A DNA stretch of 64,000 bases from Dipteronia dyeriana (GCA_032871835.1 CM065297.1:60437253-60501252); one strand, 5' to 3'; numbered from the stretch's first letter, positions 34,661 through 47,221 are shown. Notes: generated from the letters alone by a model not told the origin. Program-made: numbers and translations.

Positions 34661-36440
34661 GGATCAAAAATCCTTTCCTAAGAAGAATTTACTTGGTTGG
34701 CAAGAATCATTTCCTTATGTGGATTTTTTTGGTAGGTAAGAATCCTTATCTAAAAGGAATTCTATCCTTTTGTATATATACATGGGCTGACCGAATTTCG
34801 TAGGATATAGATTAGGATCACAAATCCTTTCCTAAGAAGGATTTACTTGGTAGTTAAGAATCCTTTCCTTAGGTAGATTTACTTGGTGGTTAAGAATCCT
34901 TTTAAAAAAGGAATTCTATCCTCAACCAAGACTCCTAATCCAACTCAATAGTGTATTTGTAACCATATTAAAGACTTCCTAATTTGATTAGATAAATAAT
35001 TCATTTTATTTATCTACTTATCAAATATAGTCTTTAATATTAATTATACTACCAACAATAGTATAATTTTAGGAGACCAACTCCTACTAGGAAAACGATT
35101 TTGACTTTTAATTAAATAATTAATTAATCAACAAATTAATTAATTTCCATTTAATTAAATAATAAAATAAAAATAATATGATTAAGCTATTCTTAATTAG
35201 CTTTGCCGCCCAACACATGTATATGGGCCATATATTATTTTTCTTATTTTATTAAATCCATTGGACCTTAATAAAATGTCAACACGTGGACTAGACCTAT
35301 TCTTACGAAAAAAAACAAGTTCACATGCCTTAATACAATTCTAGATGGACCCCTAAATTGGTCTGGTAGAATATATCAAGTGATCCATGCAAGTTCATCT
35401 GGATTAGGGATCTTGGCGGGCTATCTAAATTTAAGCTCCAATATACACAACCCAATCACAATCAACAAATGATTCACTTAGGTCCGATCTATTTAATTCC
35501 AGTTCATTCAACTAAAGAACTAAAATTAAACTCTTAAATAAAGATAGAATAAGTTGATGTTACTCATTCATACCCTAGACAACCTTATTGGAGAAAGTGT
35601 ATCCTCGTGAAGAATACCAGTAATCGCCAAGAGCTCATAGACCGTCTATAGCTCTCCAAGTTACCATATTTACTCATATGACCACATTTTGAACTTGGAT
35701 ATTTTGACTTGTCCAGAAGTAATGTTTCAATAGACACTATTGAAAACTTAACGTTAAGATTTAATATCCAATACCTCAAAACATCCATATGATGATATTC
35801 TACTCTCATTTAATAATTGGAGCCACGATGTCCATATCTATAAATGAAGTCCTCTATCGATTAACAAATGAATACCACCAAACTATCGAGGATAGACTAT
35901 GCTATATAATCGTACTCATTAATAGCTCAAAAGATAACACTTGCAAGCATAAGTCCATCATTTATCTTAGGATTGAGATAGACTCTCCAATTGTCTTCAA
36001 ATGAAAAACTTTTTTCTTTTGATGGTTCTAGATAAAGTATTTCATTGTGATCCTATTCAATGCACCCAATGCACTAGATTATTTTGCCCAAATACACCAC
36101 ACTTTGATGATTTTAGACTCATCATAACACATTTGATCCTACTCAAATGCTATCAAAAGAATCTATAACTTTGACAAGATAAAGGCGCCCAACCTTTTAT
36201 CTTAAGTTTTGAATATTACTCAAGACTAACTAAAGAATTGTGTCTACCTCATACATATCTAGATGTATCAATAATTCTTCTTTTCTCATAGTCTTTTGAC
36301 CTTATGATTATTTACTTTTGACAATTATAATAATTAAACTATAAATGCTATAAGATTTGTTAAACTAGAAATCACTTTATTAATATGAAAAGATTGTCAG
36401 ATACAATATTATACTCTTGATATCGAGCATAATCCTAACA
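33973..36440 (-). repeat. 5' LTR of Copia-C
   Basis: 2468 bp, with termini TGTAGGGAAA (33973) and CCTAACA (36440). It matches 26418-28877 through its length. The (CA)n (34603-34640) and (TA)n (34641-34660) tracts are shorter than in the 3' LTR. Confidence 0.92.
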
Positions 36441-36445
36441 CAACC

Positions 36446-37111
36446 GATTGACGCTCTCGTCATAAGTGCCCGAATTAGCCGTAGAGAAGTCAGGAGAATT
36501 TTAGTGGACAATGGTAGCCCGACAAACATCCTCAATGTGACTTTTTATGAACAGCTTAGATTGGATCGAAAGGACTTGTAACCTTTCCATACCCCACTCA
36601 TAGGATTCAGGGGAGTCGAGGTTAGGTCTCTCGGAATAGCGAAGCTGCCCGTGAAGATCAGAGTAGCTCTTTGCTAGAAAACAGTGTTATTCGACATTAT
36701 GGTGGTAGATCTAGACAACTAGCCTTATAATTCGTTACTAGGTTAAGCTTTCCTGAACAAATTAAAGGCAGTAACAGCTACGTACGCTCTGATGATTAAG
36801 TTCCCAACTGAATAGGGGGTAGAAATAATCAAGGGGTCGCATGAGATGGCCAGAAGAGCTAATCTCTCAGTTTAAAAAGACAAAGATAACAGTGAACACC
36901 AAGTATGCACCTTAATACAACCAAATCAGATCAAGCAAGAAAAATCATTGTTGTTCGATTTTGATCCAAGGGAAAAACCAGAGACATCAAAGAGTGAACC
37001 AATAGAGAATGTGGTCTTAAAGGAAGATGAACCGGATAAGAAGGTCAAAATTGGGGCCAACTTAGAAGAAAATGTCAAGCTAGATCTTATTGATTTGCTT
37101 AGGGAATACAA
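36446..37111 (+). pseudogene. Outer gypsy protease and linker
   Basis: Just after the CAACC duplication the gypsy frame resumes: DALVISARI then ILVDNGSPTNILNVTFYEQL, the aspartic protease active-site loop with DNG where DTG or DSG is usual. FRGVEVRSLGIAKLPVKI and IMVVDLDN follow. Stops occur near 36580, 36678 and 36720. From 36948 the open frame LFDFDPREKPETSKSEPIEN leads into RT. Confidence 0.8.
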
Positions 37112-38460
37112 AGATGTGTTCGTATGGAGTCATGAAGACATGGTGGGTATAGATGCAAGAGTAATATCATATCATTTGGTGGTGGATCCAAATGCAAAAC
37201 CTGTGATACAAAAGAGAAGATCTTTCAACCTCGAGAGAAGTCGGGTAATCAAGCAGGAGGTGGAGAAGTTACTCGTTGTGGGGTTGATCAGAGAAAACAA
37301 CTACCCTTAGTGGGTAGAAAATGTGGTTTTGGTCCAAAATAAGAATGGCCAATGGAGAATGTGCGTGGACTTCACAGATCTGAATAAGGCCTGCCCAAAA
37401 GATAGTTTTCCACTTCTGAGAATAGACCAACTGGTCGATGCTACATAAGGTCATGAATTACTCAGTTTTATGGATGCTTATTCGGTATACAATCAGACCC
37501 GGATGAATAAAGTTGATAAAGAAAAAACAGTATTCACGACCGATCAAGGCTTGTACTGTTATACAGTAATGCCCTTTGGACTAAAAAATGTTGGGGCAAC
37601 ATATCAATTGTCAAATAGGAAGAAACATGGAGGTTTACATTAACGACATGTTAACCAAAAGTATCTAGGTAAAAAAAGCACGCTTCAGACCTGCGTGAAA
37701 CATTTGATGTCCTTAGAAGGTATCAGATGAAGTTAAATCCAAATAAGTGCCTTTTTAGGGTTCCTTCAGGAAGGTTCCTCGGGTTCCAAGTTCACTAGAG
37801 AGTGATCGAAGTGAATCCTGATAAGATTCAAGCCCTTCAAAAAATGACTTCACTAAGGACGCTAAAAGAGGTACAACGCTTGATAGGATGCTTAGCTTCC
37901 CTGGGCAGATTTATCTCGAAGGCCACAGATAGATGTGCTTCCTTTTTCAAAGTAATCAAAAAGGGGAAAGGACTTGAATGGAATAAAAAGTGTGAACAAG
38001 CACTCCTGAGGATAAAAGAATACTTAGGTCAGGCTCCTATCCTTTCAATACCTAAAATGGGAGAAACACTCCACCCGTACTTGTCCCTTACAGAGTTAGA
38101 AGTAAGCTCAGTTCTAGTCAGGACAAAAGACAGGATACCGAGGCCAGTGTACTATACTAGCAAGGCTCTTCTTCCAGCTAAAACAAGGTATTCAAAGGCA
38201 AACAAAGTGGCTCTAGTATTGGTTTCTGCAGTAAGGAAGCTGAGGCCATACTTTTAAACACACACGATCTAGGTTTTCACCGACTGCCCTCTTAAGCAAA
38301 TTTTACAGAAGTTAGAAATTTTAGGGAGATTAACTAAATGGGCGATCGAGCTGAGTGAATTCAATATTCAGTACATGCCCAGGACATCACTCAAAGGCCA
38401 AGCAGTGGCAGATTTTGTAGTAGAATTCATAGAACCAAATCTGGAAGCAAAAAGAATGTT
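36948..38460 (+). pseudogene. Outer gypsy reverse transcriptase and RNase H-like connection
   Basis: RT blocks: DLLREYKDVFVWSHEDMVGI, QEVEKLLVVGLIREN, MCVDFTDLNKACPKDSFPL, FMDAYSVYNQTRMN, TVMPFGLKNVGATYQ and EVYINDMLTKS. The catalytic YIDD is YIND (Asn codon 37642-37644). Stops or shifts occur at 37308-37310, near 37446, near 37615 and near 37660. 37802-38257 (IQALQKMTSLRTLKEVQRLI, GKGLEWNKKCEQALLRIKEY, RPVYYTSKALLPAKTRYSK) is the RT thumb and connection. Confidence 0.9.
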
Positions 38461-38489
38461 GGGAAAGAGTTTCTCATAGAGATTATATG

Positions 38490-38851
38490 TCGACGGTTCC
38501 TCGAATACTCATGGCAACAGGGCAGGGATAGTGTTATGCACCCCAAAAGGAGATGATGTTGAAAGTGCCATGAGATTTGATTTCAAAGCAACAAATAACC
38601 AAGCCGAATACGAGGCATTACTAGCAGGGCTTAGAGTTTGCATAGCTCTCAAAACAGATGAGGTTGAGATATTTAGTAAATCATATGTAGTCGTTAACCG
38701 AGTCTTAGACGAGTATCAGGCCAGAGATGAAGTTATGATGGCTTATTTGGGCATAGCAATACAACTCCTCCAAAAGTTCAAGGAATACGGGATTGTCCAA
38801 ATCCCTAGAGAAGAAAATGAAAAGGCATGCGCTTTGTCCAAACTAGCATAA
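38490..38851 (+). pseudogene. Outer gypsy RNase H domain
   Basis: LYVDGSSNTHGNRAGIVLCT starts the domain (first acidic residue in VDGSS). FKATNNQAEYEALLAGLRV supplies the Glu, and VNRVLDEYQARDEVMMAYL with VQIPREENEKACALSKLA completes it. This retroviral-type second RNase H with NNQAEYEAL is usual in Tat/Ogre and related gypsy lineages. A stop at 38478-38480 separates it from RT. Confidence 0.88.
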
Positions 38852-39677
38852 GCAACAACAACAATTAGGCCAAAAAACATTATGGTTGCACATCTTCTCA
38901 GACCAAGTATAATTGAGCCAAAAACCTTTGAAGTCTCAGAAATCTGAACACCATTAGACGGTTGGATGACTCAGCTAAAAAGGTATCTGGAAGAAGATAT
39001 ACTCCCGTAAGATCCCTTAGAAGTAAAAAGCATCAGGTACCGGTCAACAAGATTCACACTAATTGGAGGATAACTGTACATAAGAGGGTTTTCCCGAACA
39101 CTCCAAAGATGTGTATCAGAGGAAGATGCATAACAGATATTACAGGAAATCCATGACAGAGTATGTGGGAACCATACTGAAGACAGAAGTCTGGCATAAA
39201 AGGTACTCAGGTAAGGTTTTTACTGGCCCTCTTTGTTCTTGGATGCACAACGATGTTCAGAAAGTTACAATGCTTGCCGAAGAATCGCCAATGATATTCG
39301 ATAGCCCACTGAACAACTTAGAAGCCTCACATCCCCATGGCCATTCACTGTGTGAGGCCTGGAGTTAATTTGTCCAATACCAGCGGGGAAAGGCAGTGGA
39401 GCGAAGCATGCAATCGTGGGTGTTGATTATTTTACTAAATGGGTGGAAGCTAAAGCACTAGTTCATATCACGAAAGCAAACACCACAAACTTTGTAAAGA
39501 AAAACACACTCTACAGGTTTGGAATCCTGGGCACTATTATCACTGACAATGGCACCCAATTTGATAATCAAAAGTTTAGACAGTTGTGCAACGAGTATCG
39601 GATCATAAATTTATGTCACACCTGCCCACCCTCAAACAAATGGATCAGTTGAAGCTGTAAACAAAATCATCAAGCAT
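38852..39677 (+). pseudogene. Outer gypsy integrase, truncated
   Basis: The zinc-finger part is decayed (38962-39370, with pieces such as KKVSGRRYTPVRSL in shifted frames). The core at 39416-39652 reads IVGVDYFTKWVEAKALVHIT (first Asp), GILGTIITDNGTQFDNQKF (second Asp) and, after a shift, NGSVEAVNKIIKHT (Glu). The sequence stops being integrase at 39677 and becomes LTR, so the C-terminal integrase, polypurine tract and LTR start have been deleted. Confidence 0.88.
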
Positions 39678-40452
39678 ACAGGTAAGACAATCCCTTAAAA
39701 AGACTGCCAGATGAGCATCCAAGCTGGCAACTAGAAGACACCATCCAAGAAATCACTAAAGGAACAAGAACCCGAGTAGGTCTGAACACGGGTACTCGGT
39801 ACATTATTTTCTACTCGGGTCAGTTCAAGAAACCCAAGTAAAGAAATTACATAGTAGACCCGGGAATCATGCTCCAATACGTAAAACATCCGTGTCAAAA
39901 AGAGTCTCTAGAAGAATAAAACACCAAACAGGAAACAAATCCCAAATCAAGCAACAACTCTATTATTCTAGAAGACTACAAGCCGATAAGGAAATAAATC
40001 CTAAACGGACTATGCCACCAGAATCCCATTAAGATTCAAACTCGATCTTTATAAGATCTCCGAAACAGGAAAGAAGATAAAGATAATTTCAACAAGCAAC
40101 CAGTCTTAATTAAAATACAATTCTCTTTCCTTACTTGTACAACAAGGATTAGAGTTCTATACGCATATAAATCAGTCCCTAATCTCATTGTAATAGAATA
40201 TAGAGAGAACGATAACGACAGACGCAAGAGAGGCAAGAGAGATCGAGTGGTGTAATTCTACGTTTAAATACTGGATTTGGCTTGGTTGTGCATTCAACCA
40301 CCCATGGATGTTTCTCCGATCATCGAAGTTTTACCACGTAAACTCGTGTCAGTATCACTTCAATTGCATTCTCTTTCTCTTTCTCTTTTGACAGGTTATA
40401 ACCAAGTCCAACGATATTGACTTACTCAACCATTAAGAAATCGACGTCAACA
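39678..40452 (+). repeat. 3' LTR of the outer gypsy element, 5'-truncated
   Basis: It matches 5117-5898 and ends CGTCAACA, followed by the target duplication ACCTG. The first 37 bases of the LTR (5080-5116) are missing. TATAAAT lies at 40166-40172. Confidence 0.92.
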
Positions 40453-40457
40453 ACCTG

Positions 40458-40638
40458 CATAATAAATATGATTTTGATATGTTGTGTTAAACAATTTGGA
40501 TTGATTTCCTATTCCCTATATGACTTTCTTCTATCCTGTTCGATATTGTAGTAACATTTTCACTTCATCTTGTGAGGAGAATGATGCAATTAGAAAGGGC
40601 TGGTGGTCGAGCTCGTGTCTATAATACTGGGTTTATGT
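40458..40638. other. Right flank of the gypsy insertion
   Basis: 181 bp that join 5074 in the pre-insertion locus. The end reads AGAATGATGCAATTAGAAAG with a codon-like stretch (NDAIRKGWWSS) but no splice context. Not recognised. Confidence 0.35.
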
Positions 40639-42640
40639 TGTTGGAATTATGTTCGATAGCAAGAGTATAATAATATATTTGACAATCTTTTCATATTAAT
40701 AAAGTGATTTCTAGTTTAGCAAATCTTATAGCATTTACTGTTTAATAATTATAATTGTCAAAAGTAAATAATCATAAGGTCTAAAGACTATGAGAAAAGA
40801 AGAATTGTTTATACATCTAGATATGTATGAGGTAGACATAATTCCTTAGTTAGTATTGAAAAATAGTCACAACTTAAGATAAATGTTGGACGCCTTTATC
40901 TTGTCAAAATTGTAGATTCTTTTGCTAACATGTGAGTGGGATCAAATGTGTTATGATGAGTCTAAAATCATCAAAGTGTGGTGTTTTTGGGTAAAAGAAT
41001 CTAGTGCACTAGGGTGCATTGAATTGGATCACAGTGAAATACTTTATCTAGAACCGTCAATGGATAAAAGTTTTCACTTGAAAATAATCGGAGAATCTAT
41101 CTCAATCCTGAGATAAATGATGGACTTATGGTTACAAGTGTTATTATTTGAGCTATCAATGAGTACGATTATATAGCATATTCTTTCCTCGATAGTTTGG
41201 TGGTATTCATTTGTTAATCGATAGAGGACTTCATTTATAGATATGGATATCGTGGCTCCATTTATTAAATGAGAGTAGAATATCATCATATGGATGTTTT
41301 GAGGTATTAGATATTAAATCTTAACGTTAAGTTTTCAATAGTGTCTATTGAAACATGGCTTCTTGACAAGTCAAAACATCCACGTTCAAAATATGGTCAT
41401 ATGAGTAAATATGGTAATTTGGAGAGCTATAGACGGTCTATGAGCTCTTGGCGATTACTGATATTCTTCACAAGGATACACTTTCTCCAAAAAGGTTGTC
41501 TAGGGTATGAATAAGAAATATTAACTTATTCTATCTTTATTTAAGAGTTCAATTTTAGTTCTTTAGTAAAATGAACTAAAATTAATATATCAGACCTAAG
41601 TGAATCATTTGTTGATTGTGATTGGGTTGTGTCTATTGGAGCTTAAATTTAGATAGCCTACTAAGATTCCCAATCTACACGAACTTGCATGGATCACTTG
41701 ATATATTCTACTGGACCAATTTATGGGTCCATCTAAAATTGTATTAAGGCATGTGGACTTGTTTCTTTTTGTAAGAATGAGTCTAGTTCACATGTGGAGT
41801 TTTTATTAAGTTCCAATGGATTTAATAAAATAAAATAAAAATAATATATTGGCCCATTTATATTTGTTGGGCGGCAAGGCTATATAAAATAGCTTAATAT
41901 ATTACTTTTTATTTTATTATTTACTTAAATGGAAATTAATTAATTTGATAATTATTAATTATTTAATTAAAAGTCAAACATTGTTTCCTAGTAGGAGATG
42001 GTCTCCTAATATTATACTATTGTTGGTAGTATAATTAATATTAACGACGATATTTGATAAGTAGATAAATAAAATAAATTATTTATCTAGTCAAATTAGA
42101 AAATATTTAATATGGTTACAAATACACTATTTGAGTTGGATTAGAAGTCTTGGTGTAGGAAATAATTCTTTTTGGAAAAGGATTCTATGTCACCAAGTAA
42201 ATCTTCTTTATGAGAGGATTTGTAAACTTATAAATATAGGTTGTATATTTCGGCCAACCTAATGAAATTTTTTCTTATTGAAAACTTCGGCCAAGCTAAG
42301 GTTGTTTTCAAAAGAGAAAAATTCAGCCAAGCATGAATTCTAAGAGTAGAATTCGGATAAGGTATTTTTCTTAGAGAAAATTTCGTCCAAAGGGGAATTT
42401 TGAATGTAGAGAATTTGGTTCTTGCTCTAGATAAATTCTTCCAATCCAAAAGATTGGTGTGTGAGAAATTCGGCAAAGAAGAAAATAAAGAAAGAAAGTT
42501 TTGTTCATGAAGGTATACGTAGACTTGTTCACTTAACAAGTTTAACATTCGTCTAAACGTTAAAATTGTTCAACCTACCTTGAACGTGTTCTTCAAATTC
42601 AAAGTTTTAATTTTTAATTTTTAATTTTATTTTATTTATT
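40639..42640 (+). mobile_element. Truncated or solo LTR of the Copia-C/D family
   Basis: It starts TGTTGGAATTATGTTCGATA at 40639, matching the Copia-D LTR start (52631) and the minus-strand Copia-C LTR start. Homology is clear through about 42240 and weaker to about 42500, including the repeated TTCGGCCAA words. No primer-binding site or gag follows, so it is a solo LTR or a broken element. The right limit is uncertain. Confidence 0.75.
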
Positions 42641-43270
42641 TAATATAATAAAATATCTAATTTTCATGTGTTTTTTCATTAATTTTTTTAATTAATATGT
42701 AATATAATATAATTATATTATAAATATATATATATAGTTTCAATAAAATAACATTGTTTTTGTTTCAATAAAATAACATTGTTTTTACTCCATTGAAATG
42801 AAGAAGAAAAACTTGAACCTCCCGTCCTTGACATTACATGAAGAACTTGATCCACCCCAATCCGATAATTGATTGTTATTTTTATCCCAAAGTATGAATA
42901 TATGATTGTTTCACATTATATCGTAAAATTATAAAAAAAAAAAGTAGTTAAAGTAGTAGTTTATAAATTATAATATAACACTATAAATGATAAATTGCTA
43001 TCGGAAAATAATTTTACAAAAAAATAACAAAACACTAACTTGAAATTACGAATAACAAATCTAAAACTCTAACTTGTATATTTGAGAAAATAATTTTTAA
43101 TTAAAAAATACATGAAATGAAGAATAAATTATGATTATTATTTTGTTTGGTTGAAAATGAATATGAATATATATTTATATTCATTGAGATAAGGAAGAGA
43201 GAAATGAGGTGTGCGTAGACATGACCACGACATTTATTTTAACTTTTTGAAGAGTTTTTTTACAATTTTT
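42641..43270. other. AT-rich stretch without a gene
   Basis: 630 bp of AT-rich sequence with a 28-bp direct duplication (TTTCAATAAAATAACATTGT, at about 42736-42790) and an AT tract. It may contain the left end of the following hAT element, but no TAGGGATG-type terminus was found. Confidence 0.45.
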
Positions 43271-43277
43271 TTTTTTA

Positions 43278-45559
43278 ATGGCAAGTGGAAGTGGAAGTGG
43301 AAGTGGAAGTGGAGTAGGAGACATTCCACCAAGGCATTCCGTTTCCAGGACCGGTAAGGGTCGTATGTCAGAGCCGGATCCGGTCCATCCGGATAATATC
43401 GGTTTTGATGACACCGCTTACCATGAGTTCTTGAAAAGGCAAGTATATCTTGAATCCCTAAACAATCCAACCAATCTAAATCCCCCTTTAATAATTTCCG
43501 AACCTAATGCTAACCAACCTAGCTCTAGCTTCGGCAATATGACAAACCAATTAAAAATATACCCGATTTCGCTGCAGATCTAGATTTTGAAGAGGCGCTA
43601 GAGAATGATAAGAAGCAGGTCAAATCTGATATATTCATTCTCCACATGAAGAAAGTTACGAAACCGGATGGAACATGTTGGGCGGTGTGCAATTACTGCC
43701 CTAAAGAATACAATTGGACTAAATCTTGAAGATATGACACATATAGGAAGCATATTACGACTCGTCATCCAGCAGAACATGCCAATGGGAGTATACAATC
43801 TCAAATTTCCAGGTTTTCTACCCCTAACACTCAATTATTTAAATATAGTGATCAAGCTAATAGAGAAAAATTAACTAGGATGGTAGCTGTAGAACATTTA
43901 CCTTTTAGTTTTGGTGAAAAAAATTGTTTTAATAAATATTGTCATAAAGCATTAAATCATGCAGCCTTTCATGTCCCTAGAACCACTCTCACATGTACAA
44001 TGTATGATATTTATAAAAAGGAAAAAAGGATTTTGAAAAAATATTTTGTGAACTATAAATGTTGTTTTTCCATATGTGCCGATATATGGACTGACCATTG
44101 GTGAATGCATTCATACTTGGGTGTAACTTGTCATTATATGGAAAAAGCATAGACAATACAAAAAAAGAATTCTTACATTTAGAGCTTTTGATGATGTAAA
44201 TACTGCTGATAATATTTTTAAAAATATGAAAATCATTTTTTAAGAGTACAAAATTGAAATCAATTTTTTTTTCAATTGGTTTTGATAATGCTTCTAATAA
44301 TACTGCAGCTATTCATACTTTAATTGAATTATACAAGCCTTATTTTAGTAGTAATTTTTTTTATCAAAGACGTGCTTGCCATGTTTTAAATTTATGCTTT
44401 CAAAAAGGTATGGAAATTCTTCAAGCTTTTATTAAACCTATTAAGGATGCCCTATCATATTTGTGGGAACATCCTAATGTTAAGAAAGCATAAGTAAGAT
44501 TTTGTAAATAGGCAAGTATGCAGCCCATTATATTTTCTCGTGATGTTCCAACACGTTGGAACTCAACTTATAAATTGCTTTGTGAAAGTTATGAATATAG
44601 AGATTTATTAGTTTCTTTTATGTAATATAATGTTAGTCAAATCAATCTTTATGCATACCATTGGGTTGTTTGTATAAAAAATTGTAATTTGTTAAAAGTT
44701 TTTAGTAGTGTTACCAACAATTTTTCAGATATTTATTATCCTACTACTCAATTATTTATTATTGAGGGTTGTAATATTACTGGAGCATTTGCTGACTGTT
44801 CATCTGATATACAATTAGAGACATGCATTGAAGCTATGAAAAAAAATGGTTAGACTATTATAAGGAGTTTCCAATTATTTACCTGCTTGCGTTGTGTTTT
44901 GACCCACGTGGTAAACTAGATGTATTGACAGATTATTTAACTCTTTATTACAATTTTTTAGGTGTGGAATTATAAATTAATACTTATTGTGTTACAATTA
45001 AGACATTATTTTATCAGTTATATGATAAATATCGTATAATTTATGGTCCATCATTGAACATTAGTGTTCCACAAACTGAAAATGTCTCCCAAACTCGATC
45101 TTCTGGAGTGTTGGGGGCGGGTCTGCACTGTTATCCTACAAGACCAAAAGATTACGAGTTTCTTCTCATTCATCATCAAGTTCGGTCTCGTATCATGAGA
45201 TTGAAACCTATCATAGTACCAATTTTGAGTTTATAGGAGACGATGATGTGGATCAATTTGATATTCTACATTGGTTGAGAGAACATCAAAAGCACTTCCC
45301 AATCATGTCTTTAATAGCCAAACAGATTCTTACAACACCGGTTTCTACAATGGCTAAGGAACAAGAGTTTATCACAGGTGGAAATATTCTGGACGCAAGA
45401 CGGTCGCTTTTGAGTCTAGAATCAATTCAAGTCCAAGTGTGTGTTGATGATTGGACAAATGCTGAATATAGACAGCAAGAAATGGAGCCAGAAGTGATTT
45501 ACGATTTCTTTGATGATGATGATCACACCACCAACACCGGAACGGAAGACAGCGATTAG
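43278..45559 (+). pseudogene. Degenerate hAT transposase gene
   Basis: The N-terminus (43278-43583) begins MASGSGSGSGSGVGDIPPR, then shifts frame near 43560. A BED zinc finger follows: CNYC (Cys codons 43688 and 43697) and H...H (43751, 43766), with a stop inside. Then come SICADIWTDHW (catalytic-domain start), SIGFDNASNNTAAIHTLIE, RRACHVLNLCF (the conserved C-x-x-H region) and FSRDVPTRWNSTYKLLCES. The C-terminal dimerisation domain (45248-45559) reads DILHWLREHQKHFPIMSLIA, TPVSTMAKEQEFITGGNIL. This is the full domain order of a plant hAT transposase. There are about ten stops or shifts, so it cannot move itself. Confidence 0.9.
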
Positions 45560-45867
45560 TTACAAACTTACAGAATTACATATGTAAAAGACAATAAAAT
45601 GTAAAAGAACTATGTGGTCTTTGATTCCTCTAAATCCCAAGAGGATATGCAGGCAACTTAATTTTGGTACAAATTAAGTGCAAGACCAATTTTACTTTTT
45701 GTTTTATACATTTTATTTCAATTTATGTATTTAGTATTTTTTTTTTCAATTTTAATTTCGGCTTACGGCCTTACGCAATAAAATTCATTTACAATTTCAC
45801 ATTATTACATGTCTTATGTTTTGGTATTTTTTTAAATGAGTATAAATGTATAATAAGTAAAAAAAAA

Positions 45868-46005
45868 AAGGAACCGAACAGGTGGAACCAAAACCGAAAT
45901 CGGAACCGAAACCGGAACAGAAACCGCCGGTCTACGGTTCCGGTTTCGGTTCTGACTCCTTATGGAATCGAAATCGGAACCTACTGGAACCGTGGGCATG
46001 TATAG
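45868..46005. repeat. Right sub-terminal region of the hAT element
   Basis: Short inverted copies of GGAACCGAAAC and CGGTTCCGGTTTCGGTTC, then ACCGTGGGCATGTATAG. Such AACCGG-type clusters and a GGGCAT...TA terminus mark the transposase-binding ends of many plant hAT elements. The matching left end was not found. Confidence 0.6.
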
Positions 46006-46015
46006 GTGTGGGGTG

Positions 46016-46260
46016 TAGGGATGCACATTTATCCCCGGAGGCCCAAATCCCCGCACCCCCATCCTCATTTAGAGATTTTTTTTAGGAGAAAATGGGGAAA
46101 TAGGGGGGGGGGGGGGGGGGGGTGAGGATGATTTTCATTCCCAAATTAAAATGGGGATGGAGATGGGGGGACCCCTCCCTATCCCCATTTTCCCATTTTT
46201 CTATTTTCCCTACAATTAAATTGAAATGGGGATAGGGATAGAGATCCTCATTTCTCCATT
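46016..46260. mobile_element. G-rich hAT-like terminal fragment
   Basis: It starts TAGGGATGCACATTTATCCC, resembling 14583 (TAGGGATGCACG). It is followed by GGGGATGG and CCCCATCC motifs in both orientations and a 20-base G run (46103-46122). No opposite terminus (GTGCATCCCTA) is seen by 46600, so the element is incomplete or highly diverged. Confidence 0.5.
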
Positions 46261-47221
46261 TCCCCAAAAAGTATATAAATATAATTATAATATATATTTG
46301 AATTATTTGAAACATTTTATCTTGAATTTGTAATGCATTGTTATTTTTTATTTGTAATGAAAGGTTTGTTTTTTTTCTTAAATTTAATTTATAATTTTTA
46401 GTTAAATACGGAAATGGAAAAATCGGGGACCGAAGGATACGATAAAACAAGAAAAAATGGAAAAAATGGAAAAAATGGAAAAAATAGGAAAGTAAGAATG
46501 GAGATAAAAAAACCTATATCTATCTTTATTCTCCAAATGTACATTTATAATACGGTGTTGGGTGTTGGGACCTCACGTGAGAATGACATTAAGAGAGAGA
46601 GTTGGGAGTTTGTTGGAGTCTTCGGCGTGTACTGGGAGACAATGAAAGACATATGATGGCTTTTGAGATGAAAGGTGATAGAATATAAATATATATATAT
46701 ATTTTTATAAATAACTTATCAGAAAATCTCTGTATGCATCCGGTAATTATTGGTTATATACCATATGGTATAGAAAATTTATTTGATTGATTTCTATAGT
46801 ATGTGACATACACTCATTAGAAGAATGCATTGTACCGGATGCATCGGTGCAATGCCTGTGATGTAAGATTTTCTCCTACATTACATTCGGTCCTTGTATA
46901 TATATATAATATAATATTTTTTTTTTATTGAACCAACCGTTTGGAACAGATTAACTCAATTAGCTGTCAACCATGACCCACCTTCATTTTTTATTATTAT
47001 TAATTTTATTATTTTTAATTACTTTGGTACAACACATGTAAGTGGGACGTACCTTAGCCGAGGCCTGAATCCTGATAATTAATTTTATTGCATGTCATGA
47101 TACTCTTGAGTGGAAATCGTTAAAACTAAAATCGTTAAAACTAATCAAAATTATTATGAAATTTTATTTTTAATCATGTATGAAAATTTATTTTTTAATA
47201 ACCATTTTTTTAAGAAATTAT
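46261..47221. other. Unassigned AT-rich region with an inverted repeat
   Basis: No gene recognised. GGAAAAAAT tandem copies lie at 46455-46485. A discontinuous inverted repeat (AGAAAATCT at 46721-46729 with AGATTTTCT at 46866-46874; ATGCATCCGGTA at 46734-46745 with TACCGGATGCAT at 46833-46844) may mark a small MITE. Confidence 0.4.

Noticed and set aside
40458..40638. Possible host exon (NDAIRKGWWSS)
   Set aside because: Too short, no splice sites matched, no family recognised.
43181..43470. Minus-strand frames opposite the hAT start
   Set aside because: Antisense shadows of the hAT N-terminus and its hexamer repeat.
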